64,000 nucleotides of DNA from JAKAWQ01 sp035509315 (GCA_035509315.1 DATJLS010000003.1:124001-188000); one strand, 5' to 3'. Counted from the stretch's first letter, positions 45,889-54,608 are shown. Made by a program: numbers and translations. The notes: generated by a model from the sequence alone, not told the origin.

Positions 45889-46638
45889 ATGACCGTTCGC
45901 GGCTTGCCCCGCCGCAGCTTGCTGGCCGTGGCCCTGGCTCTCAGCGGCTGCGGCACGACCGGACCGGAGATCACGAGCTTCCCTCCGCTGCGCTACAATT
46001 ATCTGCCGGTGCTGCAGCTCAAGGTGGCCTCGATCTCGATCGAGAATGACTGGCAGCCGAGCGGCGGGCCGGATGACCTGACCTCCCTCGCCCCCGAGAC
46101 GCCGGATGCGGCGCTCCGCCAAATGGCGGAAGACCGCCTGGGTGCCTACGGAACCTCCGGCAGGGCGGTGTTCGTGATCGAGGAGGCCTCGCTGTCCCGG
46201 GTAGGGCCGGACCTGGACGGCGCGTTCGCCGTGCGGCTCGACATCTATTCCGGAGGCGATACGAGGGCCGGATTCGCCGAGGCCCGGGTCTCCCGGTCCG
46301 AGCCCTGGCCCGCCAGCTCGAGAGCAACCGTGCGCCAGGCTCTCTACGACTTCACGCGCCGGATGATGGACAGCATGAATGTCGAGTTCGAGTACCAGAT
46401 CCGCCGGACGCTGAGCAATTGGCTGATCCAGGGCTCCGCCGCGCCCGCGCCGGTCGAGTCTCAGCCGCTTCAGGCCCCCGGCACGTCGGCGCCTGCCCCG
46501 GCGCCAAATCCGGCGGCCCCAAATACGCCTTCCGCCCCCGCGCCGGCAGCACCGGCCACGAGCAGCACAACAGGGCCCCAGCCCGGCATTCTTGGCACCT
46601 TGCCGCTCGGCCCGGCACCGACGACGAGCACGCCTTAG
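45889..46638 (+). CDS. Hypothetical lipoprotein with Pro/Ala-rich tail
   Basis: 249 residues. The signal peptide ends LALSGCG with lipidation at Cys21. The middle (about 40-185) has an alternating strand/helix pattern including FPPLRYNYLPVLQLKVASISIEN, similar in layout to outer-membrane-linked lipoproteins of unknown function. The last 60 residues are a Pro/Ala/Thr-rich low-complexity tail. Residue Asp/Gly clusters do not suggest an enzyme. Its TAG stop shares two bases with a MITE-like element, which may have supplied or modified the end of the gene. Confidence 0.65.
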   Translation: MTVRGLPRRSLLAVALALSGCGTTGPEITSFPPLRYNYLPVLQLKVASISIENDWQPSGGPDDLTSLAPETPDAALRQMAEDRLGAYGTSGRAVFVIEEASLSRVGPDLDGAFAVRLDIYSGGDTRAGFAEARVSRSEPWPASSRATVRQALYDFTRRMMDSMNVEFEYQIRRTLSNWLIQGSAAPAPVESQPLQAPGTSAPAPAPNPAAPNTPSAPAPAAPATSSTTGPQPGILGTLPLGPAPTTSTP

Positions 46639-46814
46639 AGACTGTTTGAGAATGCGACTGTGGTGGTCGTCCGACGCGTCTTTCTGCGCTTCCGGTGCTC
46701 AAGGCCCTCAAAGGCCGCTCCGCTCCGGTTCTCGAAAGCCGCGCCGGCCGGCGCCTGCGGCGCCCCCAACTTGGAACGAACCGACTCATCACAGCGCATT
46801 CTCAAACAGTCTCT
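46637..46814. mobile_element. MITE-like element with perfect 20-bp terminal inverted repeats
   Basis: 178 bp bounded by AGAGACTGTTTGAGAATGCG and its exact complement. The interior is GC-rich and non-coding. TTAG/CTGAG flank the ends, so any target duplication is at most two bases (TA or similar). An isolated 16-bp copy of the end is at 37620. This is the form of a non-autonomous DNA transposon moved by a transposase elsewhere in the genome. It starts in the stop codon of the lipoprotein gene. Confidence 0.85.
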
Positions 46815-46816
46815 GA

Positions 46817-46903
46817 GAGCGGGGTAAGATCGCTCCCGCTCACCTATCCACGCTCTCGATCATTGTCTTATCGCGTGACTCAGGCCCGCGGTCGTCACGG
46901 TCT
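46817..46903. repeat. Composite repeat B+A (short A), copy 4
   Basis: GAGCGGGGTAAGATCGCTCC ... CACGCTCTCGATCATTGTCT then GCGTGACTCAGGCCCGCGG and TCGTCACGGTCT. The A half lacks the same central bases as the short copy at 10705-10734. It adjoins the MITE-like element and fills most of the 302-bp gap between the lipoprotein and response-regulator genes. Confidence 0.7.
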
Positions 46904-46940
46904 GAAGCCTGCAAGCTGAAACGCCGACGAGCGCTTCCTT

Positions 46941-47672
46941 TCAGACAGGACCGGTTTCGGGTGTCTGGGGCAGGCCTTGCGGGTTCAGCCGATACCCGCC
47001 CCCCTCTGTGATCAGGAGCCGTGCGCGAGTCGGATCGGGTTCGATCTTCTGCCGAAGGCGGTAGATATGGGTCTCAAGCGTATGGGTCGTCACCGCCGCG
47101 TTGTAGCCCCAGACTTCGTTCAGCAGCACCTGCCTCGCCACCGGCCGGCTGCCGGAGCGATAGAGAAATTTGAGAATGGCCGTTTCCTTTTCGGTCAGCC
47201 GAATGCGGCGGTTCTGGCCCGCCTCCTGCAGGAGCTTGGCGGCCGGGCGGAAGATGTAAGGGCCGATCGCGAAGACGGCATCCTCGCTGTTCTCGAAGAT
47301 GCGAAGCTGGGCGCGCAGCCGCGCGAGCAGTTCGGCCAGCCGGAACGGCTTCGCGATATAGTCGTTGGCGCCGGAATCGAGACCCTGCACCACATCGGAT
47401 TCCTGGTCCGAGCCGGTGAGCATGATGATGGGAATCTTGACCCCCTGGCGGCGCAGCCGCGCACAAAAATCGCGGCCATCCCCATCCGGCAGCCGGAGAT
47501 CGAGGATTAGGGCATCGAAACGAGGATCGTTCTTGCCAAGCAGCGCCTCGGCATCGGCAAGGGTCGCGGCCTCGACCGCCGTGAATTCCCCATCCACCGA
47601 GAGTTGCTCCGCCAATGTGGTCCGCAAGGCTCGATCATCGTCGACGACCAGAATCGGGCGCTCACCCGTCAT
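46941..47672 (-). CDS. OmpR-family response regulator (PetR-like)
   Basis: 243 residues. The receiver domain has DDD near residue 11, phosphorylatable Asp58 in ALILDLRLPDG, Thr in MLTGSD and the Lys of YIAKPF. The C-terminal winged helix includes LTEKETAILKFLYRSGSRPVARQVLLNEVWGY and THTLETHIYRLRQKIEPDPTRARLLITEGGGYRL. A histidine kinase gene is not adjacent, so the partner is unknown. AAGGAG lies 8 nt before the ATG at 47672. It is divergent from ribA across a gap of 256 bp. Confidence 0.9.
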   Translation of the reverse strand: MTGERPILVVDDDRALRTTLAEQLSVDGEFTAVEAATLADAEALLGKNDPRFDALILDLRLPDGDGRDFCARLRRQGVKIPIIMLTGSDQESDVVQGLDSGANDYIAKPFRLAELLARLRAQLRIFENSEDAVFAIGPYIFRPAAKLLQEAGQNRRIRLTEKETAILKFLYRSGSRPVARQVLLNEVWGYNAAVTTHTLETHIYRLRQKIEPDPTRARLLITEGGGYRLNPQGLPQTPETGPV

Positions 47673-47863
47673 CGTCCGCTCCTTAATTCTGCCTCCAACC
47701 CGATAGTTCGGGCCCGGATGGCCAGGCAGCATCCTTTCGTTAAAAAGTGATACCGCTGTGGCAAGCCCTCCTTACAGGGGACCGGTCTCCTCTGTCTTAA
47801 CAGAGCACACAATTTCGTGAACGGTTGCAAGACAAGCCCGAGGCGAGTCGCCATATTCTGCCA

Positions 47864-47902
47864 ATGCCCGGGCCCCCCTGTCCCGGCAGGGGGCCTGGGC
47901 AT
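47864..47902. promoter_or_regulatory. Strong hairpin in the ribA leader
   Basis: ATGCCCGGGCCCCC and GGGGGCCTGGGCAT form a 14-bp stem with one G-U pair and an 11-base loop, ending 26 bp before the ribA ATG. No T-run follows, and it is not an FMN riboswitch (no matching core). It could be an attenuation or RNA-stability element, or protein binding site shared with the divergent regulator gene. Confidence 0.6.
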
Positions 47903-47928
47903 AGTCTTCCTTGTATGATGGTTGGTTC

Positions 47929-49098
47929 ATGACGCGCTTCTGGCCCCGTTCGGATCCCCCGCTTTCCGCAGATCTTCCCCTCGGCGAACGGGATGAGGCT
48001 GGGGTTGCGTTTCACGCTGTCCGCCGGGCCGCCGCCGATCTCTCGGCCGGGCTGCCCGTTCTTCTGAACGGCGAGACCAGCTTCGTCGTTCTTGCCGTCG
48101 AGACCGCGTCCAACCGGGCGCTTGCCGAGTTTGCCGCGCTTGCGGATGGGCCGTCGCTCCTGCTCCTGGCCTCGGCACAGGCTGCCGCCCTTCTCGGCCG
48201 GCCGCCCGCGCGCGAGCCGGGCATGATCGGTTTTGGCCTGAGAGAGGAGCAGCTCGATCCCGGGCTGCTTCTCAGGCTTGCCGACCCGACGGCCGGAGAA
48301 CCCCTCCTGAAAGAGGGGATCGAGCCGGCCGGCGTGCTGCCCGAGTCCGCTCCGGCGGCCCTGGCGCTGGCCAAGCTCGCCAGGCTCCTTCCGGCCGCTC
48401 TCATCGCCCCAAGCCGGACGGAGGCCGAAGGAATTGCCGCCAGCCTCGAAATTCTCTCGGTCGCCGCTTCGGACGTGCTGGCCTGCGCGGAGAGCCGGAC
48501 GCTGCATGTGCGGCGCGTCTCGGAGGCGAGAGTTCCGCTCGAAGCCGCCGCAGACACAAGGATCATCGCGTTCCGGATCACCGAGACCGGGGCGGAGCAT
48601 CTGGCAATCCTGATCGGCCGACCGGAGGAGCGCGAGGCCCCGCTCGTTCGCGTCCATTCCGCATGCTTCACGGGCGATCTTCTCGGCAGCCTGCGCTGCG
48701 ATTGCGGCGCGCAGCTTCGTGGCGCCATGGCACGGATTGCCGAGGAAGGCGCGGGAGCCGTTCTCTATCTTGCCCAGGAAGGACGGGGGATTGGGCTCTT
48801 CAACAAGCTCCGGGCCTATAGGCTGCAGGATGGGGGATTGGATACGGTGGACGCGAACAGGGTCCTTGGTTGGGGCAAAGATGAGCGAAACCATGGGATT
48901 GCGGCGGCCATGCTCGCGGAGCTCGGTTTCAGGAGAGTCCGTTTGTTAACCAATAACCCGGAAAAATTATCCGCCCTGGCCGATGCCGGCATCGAGATCG
49001 TTGAGCGAATCCCGCTCGTTTTCCCGCCCAACGGGGTCAATGACCGCTATCTTGAGACGAAGGCGCAAAGGCTCGGGCACCTTCTGCCAAGAGGCTGA
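47929..49098 (+). CDS. ribA: GTP cyclohydrolase II with an extra N-terminal domain
   Basis: 389 residues. The C-terminal about 190 residues are GCHII: VRVHSACFTGDLLGSLRCDCGAQL with the three zinc Cys, YLAQEGRGIGLFNKLRAY, and LLTNNPEKLSALADAGIE. It converts GTP to diaminohydroxy-pyrimidine phosphate for riboflavin. The first about 195 residues (AVRRAAADLSAGLPVLLNG, FVVLAVETAS) have the layout of a RibB (DHBP synthase) domain but lack its acidic metal site, so it is probably inactive there. The ATG at 47929 has no strong Shine-Dalgarno; a strong hairpin precedes it. Confidence 0.9.
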   Translation: MTRFWPRSDPPLSADLPLGERDEAGVAFHAVRRAAADLSAGLPVLLNGETSFVVLAVETASNRALAEFAALADGPSLLLLASAQAAALLGRPPAREPGMIGFGLREEQLDPGLLLRLADPTAGEPLLKEGIEPAGVLPESAPAALALAKLARLLPAALIAPSRTEAEGIAASLEILSVAASDVLACAESRTLHVRRVSEARVPLEAAADTRIIAFRITETGAEHLAILIGRPEEREAPLVRVHSACFTGDLLGSLRCDCGAQLRGAMARIAEEGAGAVLYLAQEGRGIGLFNKLRAYRLQDGGLDTVDANRVLGWGKDERNHGIAAAMLAELGFRRVRLLTNNPEKLSALADAGIEIVERIPLVFPPNGVNDRYLETKAQRLGHLLPRG

Positions 49099-49111
49099 AA
49101 GGGAAGGCTCC

Positions 49112-49315
49112 ATGATCCAGCCGATCTCCGATGCGCTGCCCGTGATGATGACACGGCCGGGACAACCGGCGCACGGCACGAGCTTCTCGCAGGTGCTGCA
49201 AGGTTTGCCGAGCCTCGGCCAGATCGCCGAGGGCGCCGCTGACGGGTTTCTCGCCGGCGGGCCGATCGGCGCCGCGGTGGGCGGCACGCTCGCCATCCTC
49301 CAGTCGAGGGAGTGA
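49112..49315 (+). CDS. Small conserved-looking protein of unknown function, 67 aa
   Basis: 67 residues with a good ribosome site (AAAGGGAAGG, 6 nt from the ATG). It has an N-terminal polar part and a Gly/Ala-rich hydrophobic segment GFLAGGPIGAAVGGTLAIL near the C-terminus, so it may enter or touch a membrane. Its TGA stop overlaps the GTG start of the molybdenum hydroxylase gene (GTGA), so translation is coupled. I recognise no family. The start 13 bp after ribA suggests co-transcription with ribA or a promoter inside ribA. Confidence 0.6.
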   Translation: MIQPISDALPVMMTRPGQPAHGTSFSQVLQGLPSLGQIAEGAADGFLAGGPIGAAVGGTLAILQSRE

Positions 49316-51627
49316 AGCGGCTCGAAGATGCGCGGTTCCTGACCGGAACCGGCCGGTTCGTCGATGATCTGGACGCGGAGGATGCGCTCCACGGCTGGGT
49401 GGTGCGTTCGCCGCATGCCCATGCCGTGATCGAGAGGATTGAGACGGAGGCGGCGCGGCAGGCGGCAGGCGTGGCCGGCGTTTTCACCGCTGCCGACTTG
49501 GCGGGGCTCGGGCCGTTGCCTTGCGTGGCCAAACCCAAGACGGTCGGGAGACTGATCGTGCCGCCGCGTTTCGCTCTGGCGGCGGAGCGGGTGCGGCATG
49601 TGGGGGACCCGGTCGCCTTCGTCGTCGCCGAGACACGCAATGCGGCGCGAGACGCGGCGGAACTCATCGCGGTTCATTACCGGGTGCTGCCTTCGGTGGT
49701 GGATGGGCGGATGGCGCTTTCGGCGGCGGCGCCTTTGGTCTGGGACGAAGCGCCCGGCAATCTCGCCTTCACCTTCCGGGCGGGAGATGCGGCAGCGACC
49801 TCGGTCGCCATGAAGCGGGCCGCGCACGTGACGCGCCTCAACCTCGTCAACAATCGGGTGATGGCGGCGCCGATCGAGCCCAGGGCGGGAATCGCGCGCT
49901 ATGAGGCGGCGACGGATACGATGCGCCTGACGCTGACCGGCCAGGGTGTGCAGGACATAAGGCAGGAGCTGGCGGAATCGGTGTTCCGTGTGCCGCGTGA
50001 GCGCATCCAGCTCCGCGCGCCGGATGTCGGCGGCGGATTCGGGATGAAGAATTTCCTCTATCCCGAATGGGTAATGCTGCTCTGGGCGGCGCGAAGGCTC
50101 GGGCGGGCGGTGAAATGGGTGGCGGAACGGACGGAGGATTTCCTCTCCGACACGCAAGGGCGGGACAATGAAACGCGAGCGCGGCTCGGGCTGGATGCGG
50201 AGGGAAGGTTCTTAGCGCTCGAGGTCGAGACGGTCGCGAATCTCGGCGCCTATCTTTCCTCTTATGGGCCCGGGGTACCCACGAACATGACGGCGATGGG
50301 CGGGATCTACGCGATCCCTGTCATGGCGGTGGAGGTGCGCGGGGTCTTCACCAACACGGTGCCGGTGGATGCCTATCGCGGGGCGGGCAAGCCCGAGGCG
50401 AATTATCTGATCGAGCGACTGGTCGAGCGTGCGGCGCGGGAGACCGGACGCGACCCGGTTTTGTTACGAAATAAAAACGTCGTCACTGCTTTTCCCTATC
50501 GGAATGCGGCGGGGATCGAGATCGATAGCGGGCGATTCGCAGAGAATTTGAAAGAGGCGACGGCGCGGGCGGATTACGCGAGCTTCGCGGCAAGGCGGAA
50601 ACAGGCGCGAACGGATGGCGGGCTGAGAGGCATCGGAGTCGGCTGCTATCTCGAGACCGCGCGCGGCGCGGTCGAGGAGCATGCGGCGATCCGTTTCGGG
50701 AATGACGGGACGGTTTCGCTGCTGCTCGGCACGCAATCGAACGGGCAAGGGCACGAGACGAGCTTTCCGCAGATTGCTGCGAAGCTGCTCGGGCTTCCGG
50801 CGGAACGGTTCCGGCTGGTGCAGGCCGATACGGAAGAAGTGCCGGAGGGGCACGGGCATGGCGGCGCACGCTCGATGCACATGGGGGGCACGGCGCTGGT
50901 GCGCGCCGCCGAACAGGTGATTGCCAAGGGCGCGGCCATTGCCGCGCACCTGATGCAGACGGAACCGGAGAGGATCCGGTTCACGGGGGGCCTCTTCCAT
51001 CGCGACAGCGACGATGGCGCCGGCGTGACGCTGATGGCGGTTGCCGAGGCGGCGCGCGATCCGGCCCATCTGCCGCCGGGAGCCGCGCCCGGGATCGACA
51101 CGAGGATCGCCCCGGGGATCGATGGGGCCGCGACCAATCATTGCGAAACATTTACGTTTCCGAGCGGCTGCCATGTCGCGGAAGTCGAGGTCGATCCCGA
51201 GACCGGGCGAGTGAGGCTTTCGCGGTACGTTTCGGTCGATGATTTCGGGCGGCTCGTCAACGCGATGATCACGATGGGGCAATTGCATGGCGGCGTGGCG
51301 CAGGGGATCGGGCAGGCGATGCTCGAAGCCACTGTGTACGAGGAGGGGTCTGGGCAGCTTCTCAGCGCCTCGCTGCTCGACTACGCGCTGCCGCGCGGGG
51401 ATGATCTGCCGCCGTTCGAGACTGTGCTGGCGGAGCTGCCGAGCCTGGCCAATCCGCTCGGGGTGAAGGGTTCCGGGCAGGCAGGCTGCATGGCCGCGCC
51501 GCAGACGGTGATGGCGGCAATCCTTGATGCGCTGGCGCCGCTCGGCGTGAAGGAGATCGAGATGCCGGCGACGCCGGAGCGGGTGTGGCAAGCGATTCGG
51601 GCGGCGAGAGAGCCGGGTAAAGAATGA
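49312..51627 (+). CDS. Xanthine dehydrogenase family, molybdopterin-binding large subunit
   Basis: 771 residues from GTG overlapping the 67-aa gene. Family segments: KRLEDARFLTGTGRFVDD (N-terminus), DVGGGFGMKNFLYPEW near residue 240, VPVDAYRGAGKPEANYLIERLVE near 350, GTQSNGQGHETSFPQ near 480, and KGSGQAGCMAAPQTV near 720. The last usually carries a catalytic Glu (G-x-G-E-x-G) but here a Gln stands at that place. No FAD or 2Fe-2S subunit gene is next to it, so electron partners must be elsewhere. It probably hydroxylates an aldehyde or heterocycle. Confidence 0.9.
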   Translation: MKRLEDARFLTGTGRFVDDLDAEDALHGWVVRSPHAHAVIERIETEAARQAAGVAGVFTAADLAGLGPLPCVAKPKTVGRLIVPPRFALAAERVRHVGDPVAFVVAETRNAARDAAELIAVHYRVLPSVVDGRMALSAAAPLVWDEAPGNLAFTFRAGDAAATSVAMKRAAHVTRLNLVNNRVMAAPIEPRAGIARYEAATDTMRLTLTGQGVQDIRQELAESVFRVPRERIQLRAPDVGGGFGMKNFLYPEWVMLLWAARRLGRAVKWVAERTEDFLSDTQGRDNETRARLGLDAEGRFLALEVETVANLGAYLSSYGPGVPTNMTAMGGIYAIPVMAVEVRGVFTNTVPVDAYRGAGKPEANYLIERLVERAARETGRDPVLLRNKNVVTAFPYRNAAGIEIDSGRFAENLKEATARADYASFAARRKQARTDGGLRGIGVGCYLETARGAVEEHAAIRFGNDGTVSLLLGTQSNGQGHETSFPQIAAKLLGLPAERFRLVQADTEEVPEGHGHGGARSMHMGGTALVRAAEQVIAKGAAIAAHLMQTEPERIRFTGGLFHRDSDDGAGVTLMAVAEAARDPAHLPPGAAPGIDTRIAPGIDGAATNHCETFTFPSGCHVAEVEVDPETGRVRLSRYVSVDDFGRLVNAMITMGQLHGGVAQGIGQAMLEATVYEEGSGQLLSASLLDYALPRGDDLPPFETVLAELPSLANPLGVKGSGQAGCMAAPQTVMAAILDALAPLGVKEIEMPATPERVWQAIRAAREPGKE

Positions 51628-52601
51628 CGTCCGTGCTGCCGGGACCAGGAGAGATCCGAATTTTGTTCGCGCATGCGGCCTATCAGCTGCAGGAACGGTT
51701 TCGTGCGCGCGGAACCGGGATGGCGAGCATCGAGGTGCGGGATCGCGCGGCGCTGGAGCGCGAGATCGGGAATGCCGACGTGCTGGTGATTTCCGGGCTC
51801 TGGCGCAACGAACTTCTGGAGCGGTCGGGACGGCTCAGGTTCATCCAGTCGATCAGCGCGGGCATGGATCAATACGCGAAGGATGCTCTGGCGGCGCGGG
51901 GCGTGCGGCTGGCGAGTGCGGCGGGGGCGAACGCAGGGGCGGTCGCGCAGCATGCGATGGCGCTCGTGCTGGCGCTCGCGCGGAGGCTGCCGGAGGCACG
52001 GGACAATCAGGCGAAAACATTCTGGCGCGGGATGATCGGTGATCGGACACGGCGCGAGGACGAACTTGGCGGGAAGGTGATGGTGATCGTTGGGCTCGGC
52101 CGCATCGGGGGCAGACTCGCGCGGCTGGCCAAGGCGTTCGGGATGCGGGTGATCGGGACACGGCGCGACCCGACGGCGGGAGCGAACGGGGCGGATGACG
52201 TGTTTGCGACAAGTCGGCTTGGAGAGATTCTGGGCGAGGCGGATTTCATGGTGCTGACCTGCCCGCTGACGCCGGAGACGAACGGGCTGATCGGTGCGGA
52301 AGCGCTCGGGCGGATGCGGCGCTCCGCCTATCTCGTCAATGTTGCGCGCGGGGCATGCGTGGACGAAGCGGCGCTCGTCGCGGCGTTGGCGGAGGGACGG
52401 ATCGCGGGGGCGGCGCTCGATTGCGTGCGCGAGGAACCTTTGGCAACCGATTCAGTTTTGTGGGCGATGCCGAATGTCCTCATCACACCCCACACCGCCG
52501 GCGAGACGCGGGCCTACGAGGACAATGTGCTCGATCTGATGATGGAGAATCTCAGCCGCTTATGGCGGGGGCAAATGGAACTGATGAACCAGGTGATCTG
52601 A
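51624..52601 (+). CDS. D-isomer specific 2-hydroxyacid dehydrogenase
   Basis: 325 residues. The NAD site is VIVGLGRIGGRLARLAKAF near residue 155, the substrate Arg is in VNVARGACVDEAAL near 240, the catalytic Glu lies in DCVREEPLATDSVLW, and the His in LITPHTAGETRAYEDN near 290. It probably reduces or oxidises a 2-keto/2-hydroxy acid. The ATG overlaps the stop of the molybdenum hydroxylase gene by 4 nt (ATGA), so the two are a unit; one may oxidise the product of the other. Confidence 0.9.
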   Translation: MTSVLPGPGEIRILFAHAAYQLQERFRARGTGMASIEVRDRAALEREIGNADVLVISGLWRNELLERSGRLRFIQSISAGMDQYAKDALAARGVRLASAAGANAGAVAQHAMALVLALARRLPEARDNQAKTFWRGMIGDRTRREDELGGKVMVIVGLGRIGGRLARLAKAFGMRVIGTRRDPTAGANGADDVFATSRLGEILGEADFMVLTCPLTPETNGLIGAEALGRMRRSAYLVNVARGACVDEAALVAALAEGRIAGAALDCVREEPLATDSVLWAMPNVLITPHTAGETRAYEDNVLDLMMENLSRLWRGQMELMNQVI

Positions 52602-52697
52602 CCGGATGCAGGAGGGAATTCGCCTCGCTTTTCCGCCGGCGGGTTTCAGACAAAGCGCGATGGGCACGGTTCTCGCCACAATGGAAAGCGAAGCGTC

Positions 52698-53627
52698 ATG
52701 AAGGCCGTGGAGGTCCGCGCGTTCGGCGGGCTGGATGCGATGACGTACGCCGATCTGCCAGTGCCGGCCCCGACAGACGGGCAGGCGCTTATCCGTGTTC
52801 GGGCAGCCGGCGTCGGCCCCTGGGATGAATGGGTTCGAGAAGGGCGGAGCGCGATCCCTCAGCCGCTGCCGCTGATCCTTGGCTCCGACCTGTCCGGCGT
52901 GGTGGAGGCGACCGGCCCTGGTGTGGCCGGGCTCGCTCCGGGCGACGAGGTGTTCGGCGTCACCAATCCGCGCTTCACGGGCGCCTATGCCGAGCTGGCC
53001 GTGGCCGAAGCGGGTATGATCGCGCGCAAGCCCGCGCGGCTGAGCCATGTGGAGGCCGCGTCGGTGCCCGTGGTGGCGACGACGGCATGGCAGATGCTGT
53101 TCGAGCATGCCGGCGTGAAGGAGGGTCAGCGCGTCCTGGTTTGGGGCGGGGCAGGAAATGTGGGCGCCTATGTGGTGCAGCTCGCGCACCAAGCGGGGGC
53201 GGACGTCGTGGCCACGGCGTCGGCGGGGGAGGCCGAAACCATCCGGGCGCTGGGGGCGCAAGAGGTGATCGATGGCCACGCCGCCACCTTCGTCGGACGG
53301 GAAGGCGCGTTCGACGCTGTCATCGATACGGTGGGCGGGGACGCGTTGAAGAATTCCCCGCGCCTGATCCGGCCGGGCGGTGTGCTCGTCTCCGCGGTCG
53401 GCCAGCCGGACCAGGCGTTGGCCGCACAACACAATGTGCGCGCCTGCCTCATTTTCGTCTCGGTGACGACAGCGGTGGTGGATCGCCTCGCCGCCATGAT
53501 CGATTCCGGGACGTTGCGCGTTCGAGTTGGGGAGATCCTTCCGCTCTCGGCGGCCCGGATTGCGCACGAAATGCTTGCCGGGAAACCTCACAAACCGGGA
53601 AAGATCGTGCTCGTTCCTGGTTCCTGA
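52698..53627 (+). CDS. NADP-dependent quinone oxidoreductase (MDR superfamily)
   Basis: 309 residues. MKAVEVRAFGGLDAMTY start and LILGSDLSGVVEATGPGV, then the coenzyme fold VLVWGGAGNVGAYVVQLAHQAGADVVATAS near residue 150. Zinc-binding Cys/His of alcohol dehydrogenases are missing, as in quinone oxidoreductases. Substrate unknown. It lies 96 bp after the dehydrogenase gene in the same direction and is convergent with egtD, with only 6 bp between stops. Confidence 0.88.
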   Translation: MKAVEVRAFGGLDAMTYADLPVPAPTDGQALIRVRAAGVGPWDEWVREGRSAIPQPLPLILGSDLSGVVEATGPGVAGLAPGDEVFGVTNPRFTGAYAELAVAEAGMIARKPARLSHVEAASVPVVATTAWQMLFEHAGVKEGQRVLVWGGAGNVGAYVVQLAHQAGADVVATASAGEAETIRALGAQEVIDGHAATFVGREGAFDAVIDTVGGDALKNSPRLIRPGGVLVSAVGQPDQALAAQHNVRACLIFVSVTTAVVDRLAAMIDSGTLRVRVGEILPLSAARIAHEMLAGKPHKPGKIVLVPGS

Positions 53628-53633
53628 ACAGCC

Positions 53634-54605
53634 CTATCGCAGCGCGGCAATCGCGAAAAATTTGCGTGCGTCGGTCCAGATTCTCTTGACTCGCCAGCCG
53701 GCGCGCATCGCGAGCGCGGTCAGGCGCCGCTCGGTGAATTTGTAGCTGTTCTCGGTGTGGATCGTTTCGCCTTTGCGAAATGAGATGCGTCTGCCCGCGA
53801 TATGGACGACCTGATGGGCGAGGCTTTCGAGATGCATTTCGATCCGATGCTCCGTCGAATTCCACAGCGCACGATGGGCAAAGCCCGCGAGCTCAAAGTC
53901 AGCCCCTGCCTCACGATTGAGGCGTGTGAGAATGTTGCGGTTGAAGGCGGCTGTGACGCCCGCCGCATCGTCATATGCCGCGAGCAAGAGGTCTGGCGGC
54001 TTTTCGAGATCGACACCGACAAGAAAAATGGCGTCCTCTCCAAGCGCGGCGCGCGCCCGTGCGAGGAAGGCAATGGCCGCGAGCGGATCGAGATTGCCGA
54101 TCGTCGAGCCGGGAAAGAAGCCAAGGCGCGGCATGGGCGCAATCTCGCGGGGCAGTGCAATGGGGCCGAGGAAGTCCGCGATGATCGGATGCACCGTAAG
54201 TGCGGGATATTTGTCTGCCAGTCGAACGGAGAGCGAGGCAAGCGCCTCCGCCGCGATATCGATCGGCACATAGGCGGCGATATCACCTGGGGCGAAGAGC
54301 AATTCCGCCTTTGCTTCGCTGCTCGCTCCATATTCCACGAGGGCGGCGCGGCGCGGGACGAGGTCGCCCAGCGCGGGCACAAGGGCCTTGAGGATCGCGT
54401 GTTCCGTTCGCGTCAGATAATATTCGGGAAGCTCGGTGATTTCGCCGAACAAGGCGCATCCCGTTTCATCGTAGAAGAGCTTCGGCGGGAGCGATTTGCG
54501 CGAGGAAAGGAGTCCGGAGAGTGCTTCGGTCACGACCCCCCGGCCGACGCCCTGGCTGATGTTCTCGGATTCGAGGCGATCTCGGGTTCTTTCGGCCGCT
54601 TCCAC
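53634..54605 (-). CDS. egtD: L-histidine N-alpha-methyltransferase
   Basis: 323 residues. LPPKLFYDETGCALFGEITELPEYYLTRTEHAIL is the characteristic N-terminal part; SAM sites include VEYGASSEAKAELL and PRLGFFPGSTIGNLDP; ENSYKFTERRLTALAMRAGW is the C-terminal substrate region. It trimethylates histidine to hercynine in ergothioneine synthesis. It starts 3 bp after egtB and ends the run. In this family Tyr and Asn residues bind histidine; the conserved TENSYKF segment is intact. Confidence 0.93.
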   Translation of the reverse strand: MEAAERTRDRLESENISQGVGRGVVTEALSGLLSSRKSLPPKLFYDETGCALFGEITELPEYYLTRTEHAILKALVPALGDLVPRRAALVEYGASSEAKAELLFAPGDIAAYVPIDIAAEALASLSVRLADKYPALTVHPIIADFLGPIALPREIAPMPRLGFFPGSTIGNLDPLAAIAFLARARAALGEDAIFLVGVDLEKPPDLLLAAYDDAAGVTAAFNRNILTRLNREAGADFELAGFAHRALWNSTEHRIEMHLESLAHQVVHIAGRRISFRKGETIHTENSYKFTERRLTALAMRAGWRVKRIWTDARKFFAIAALR

Positions 54606-54608
54606 GGC

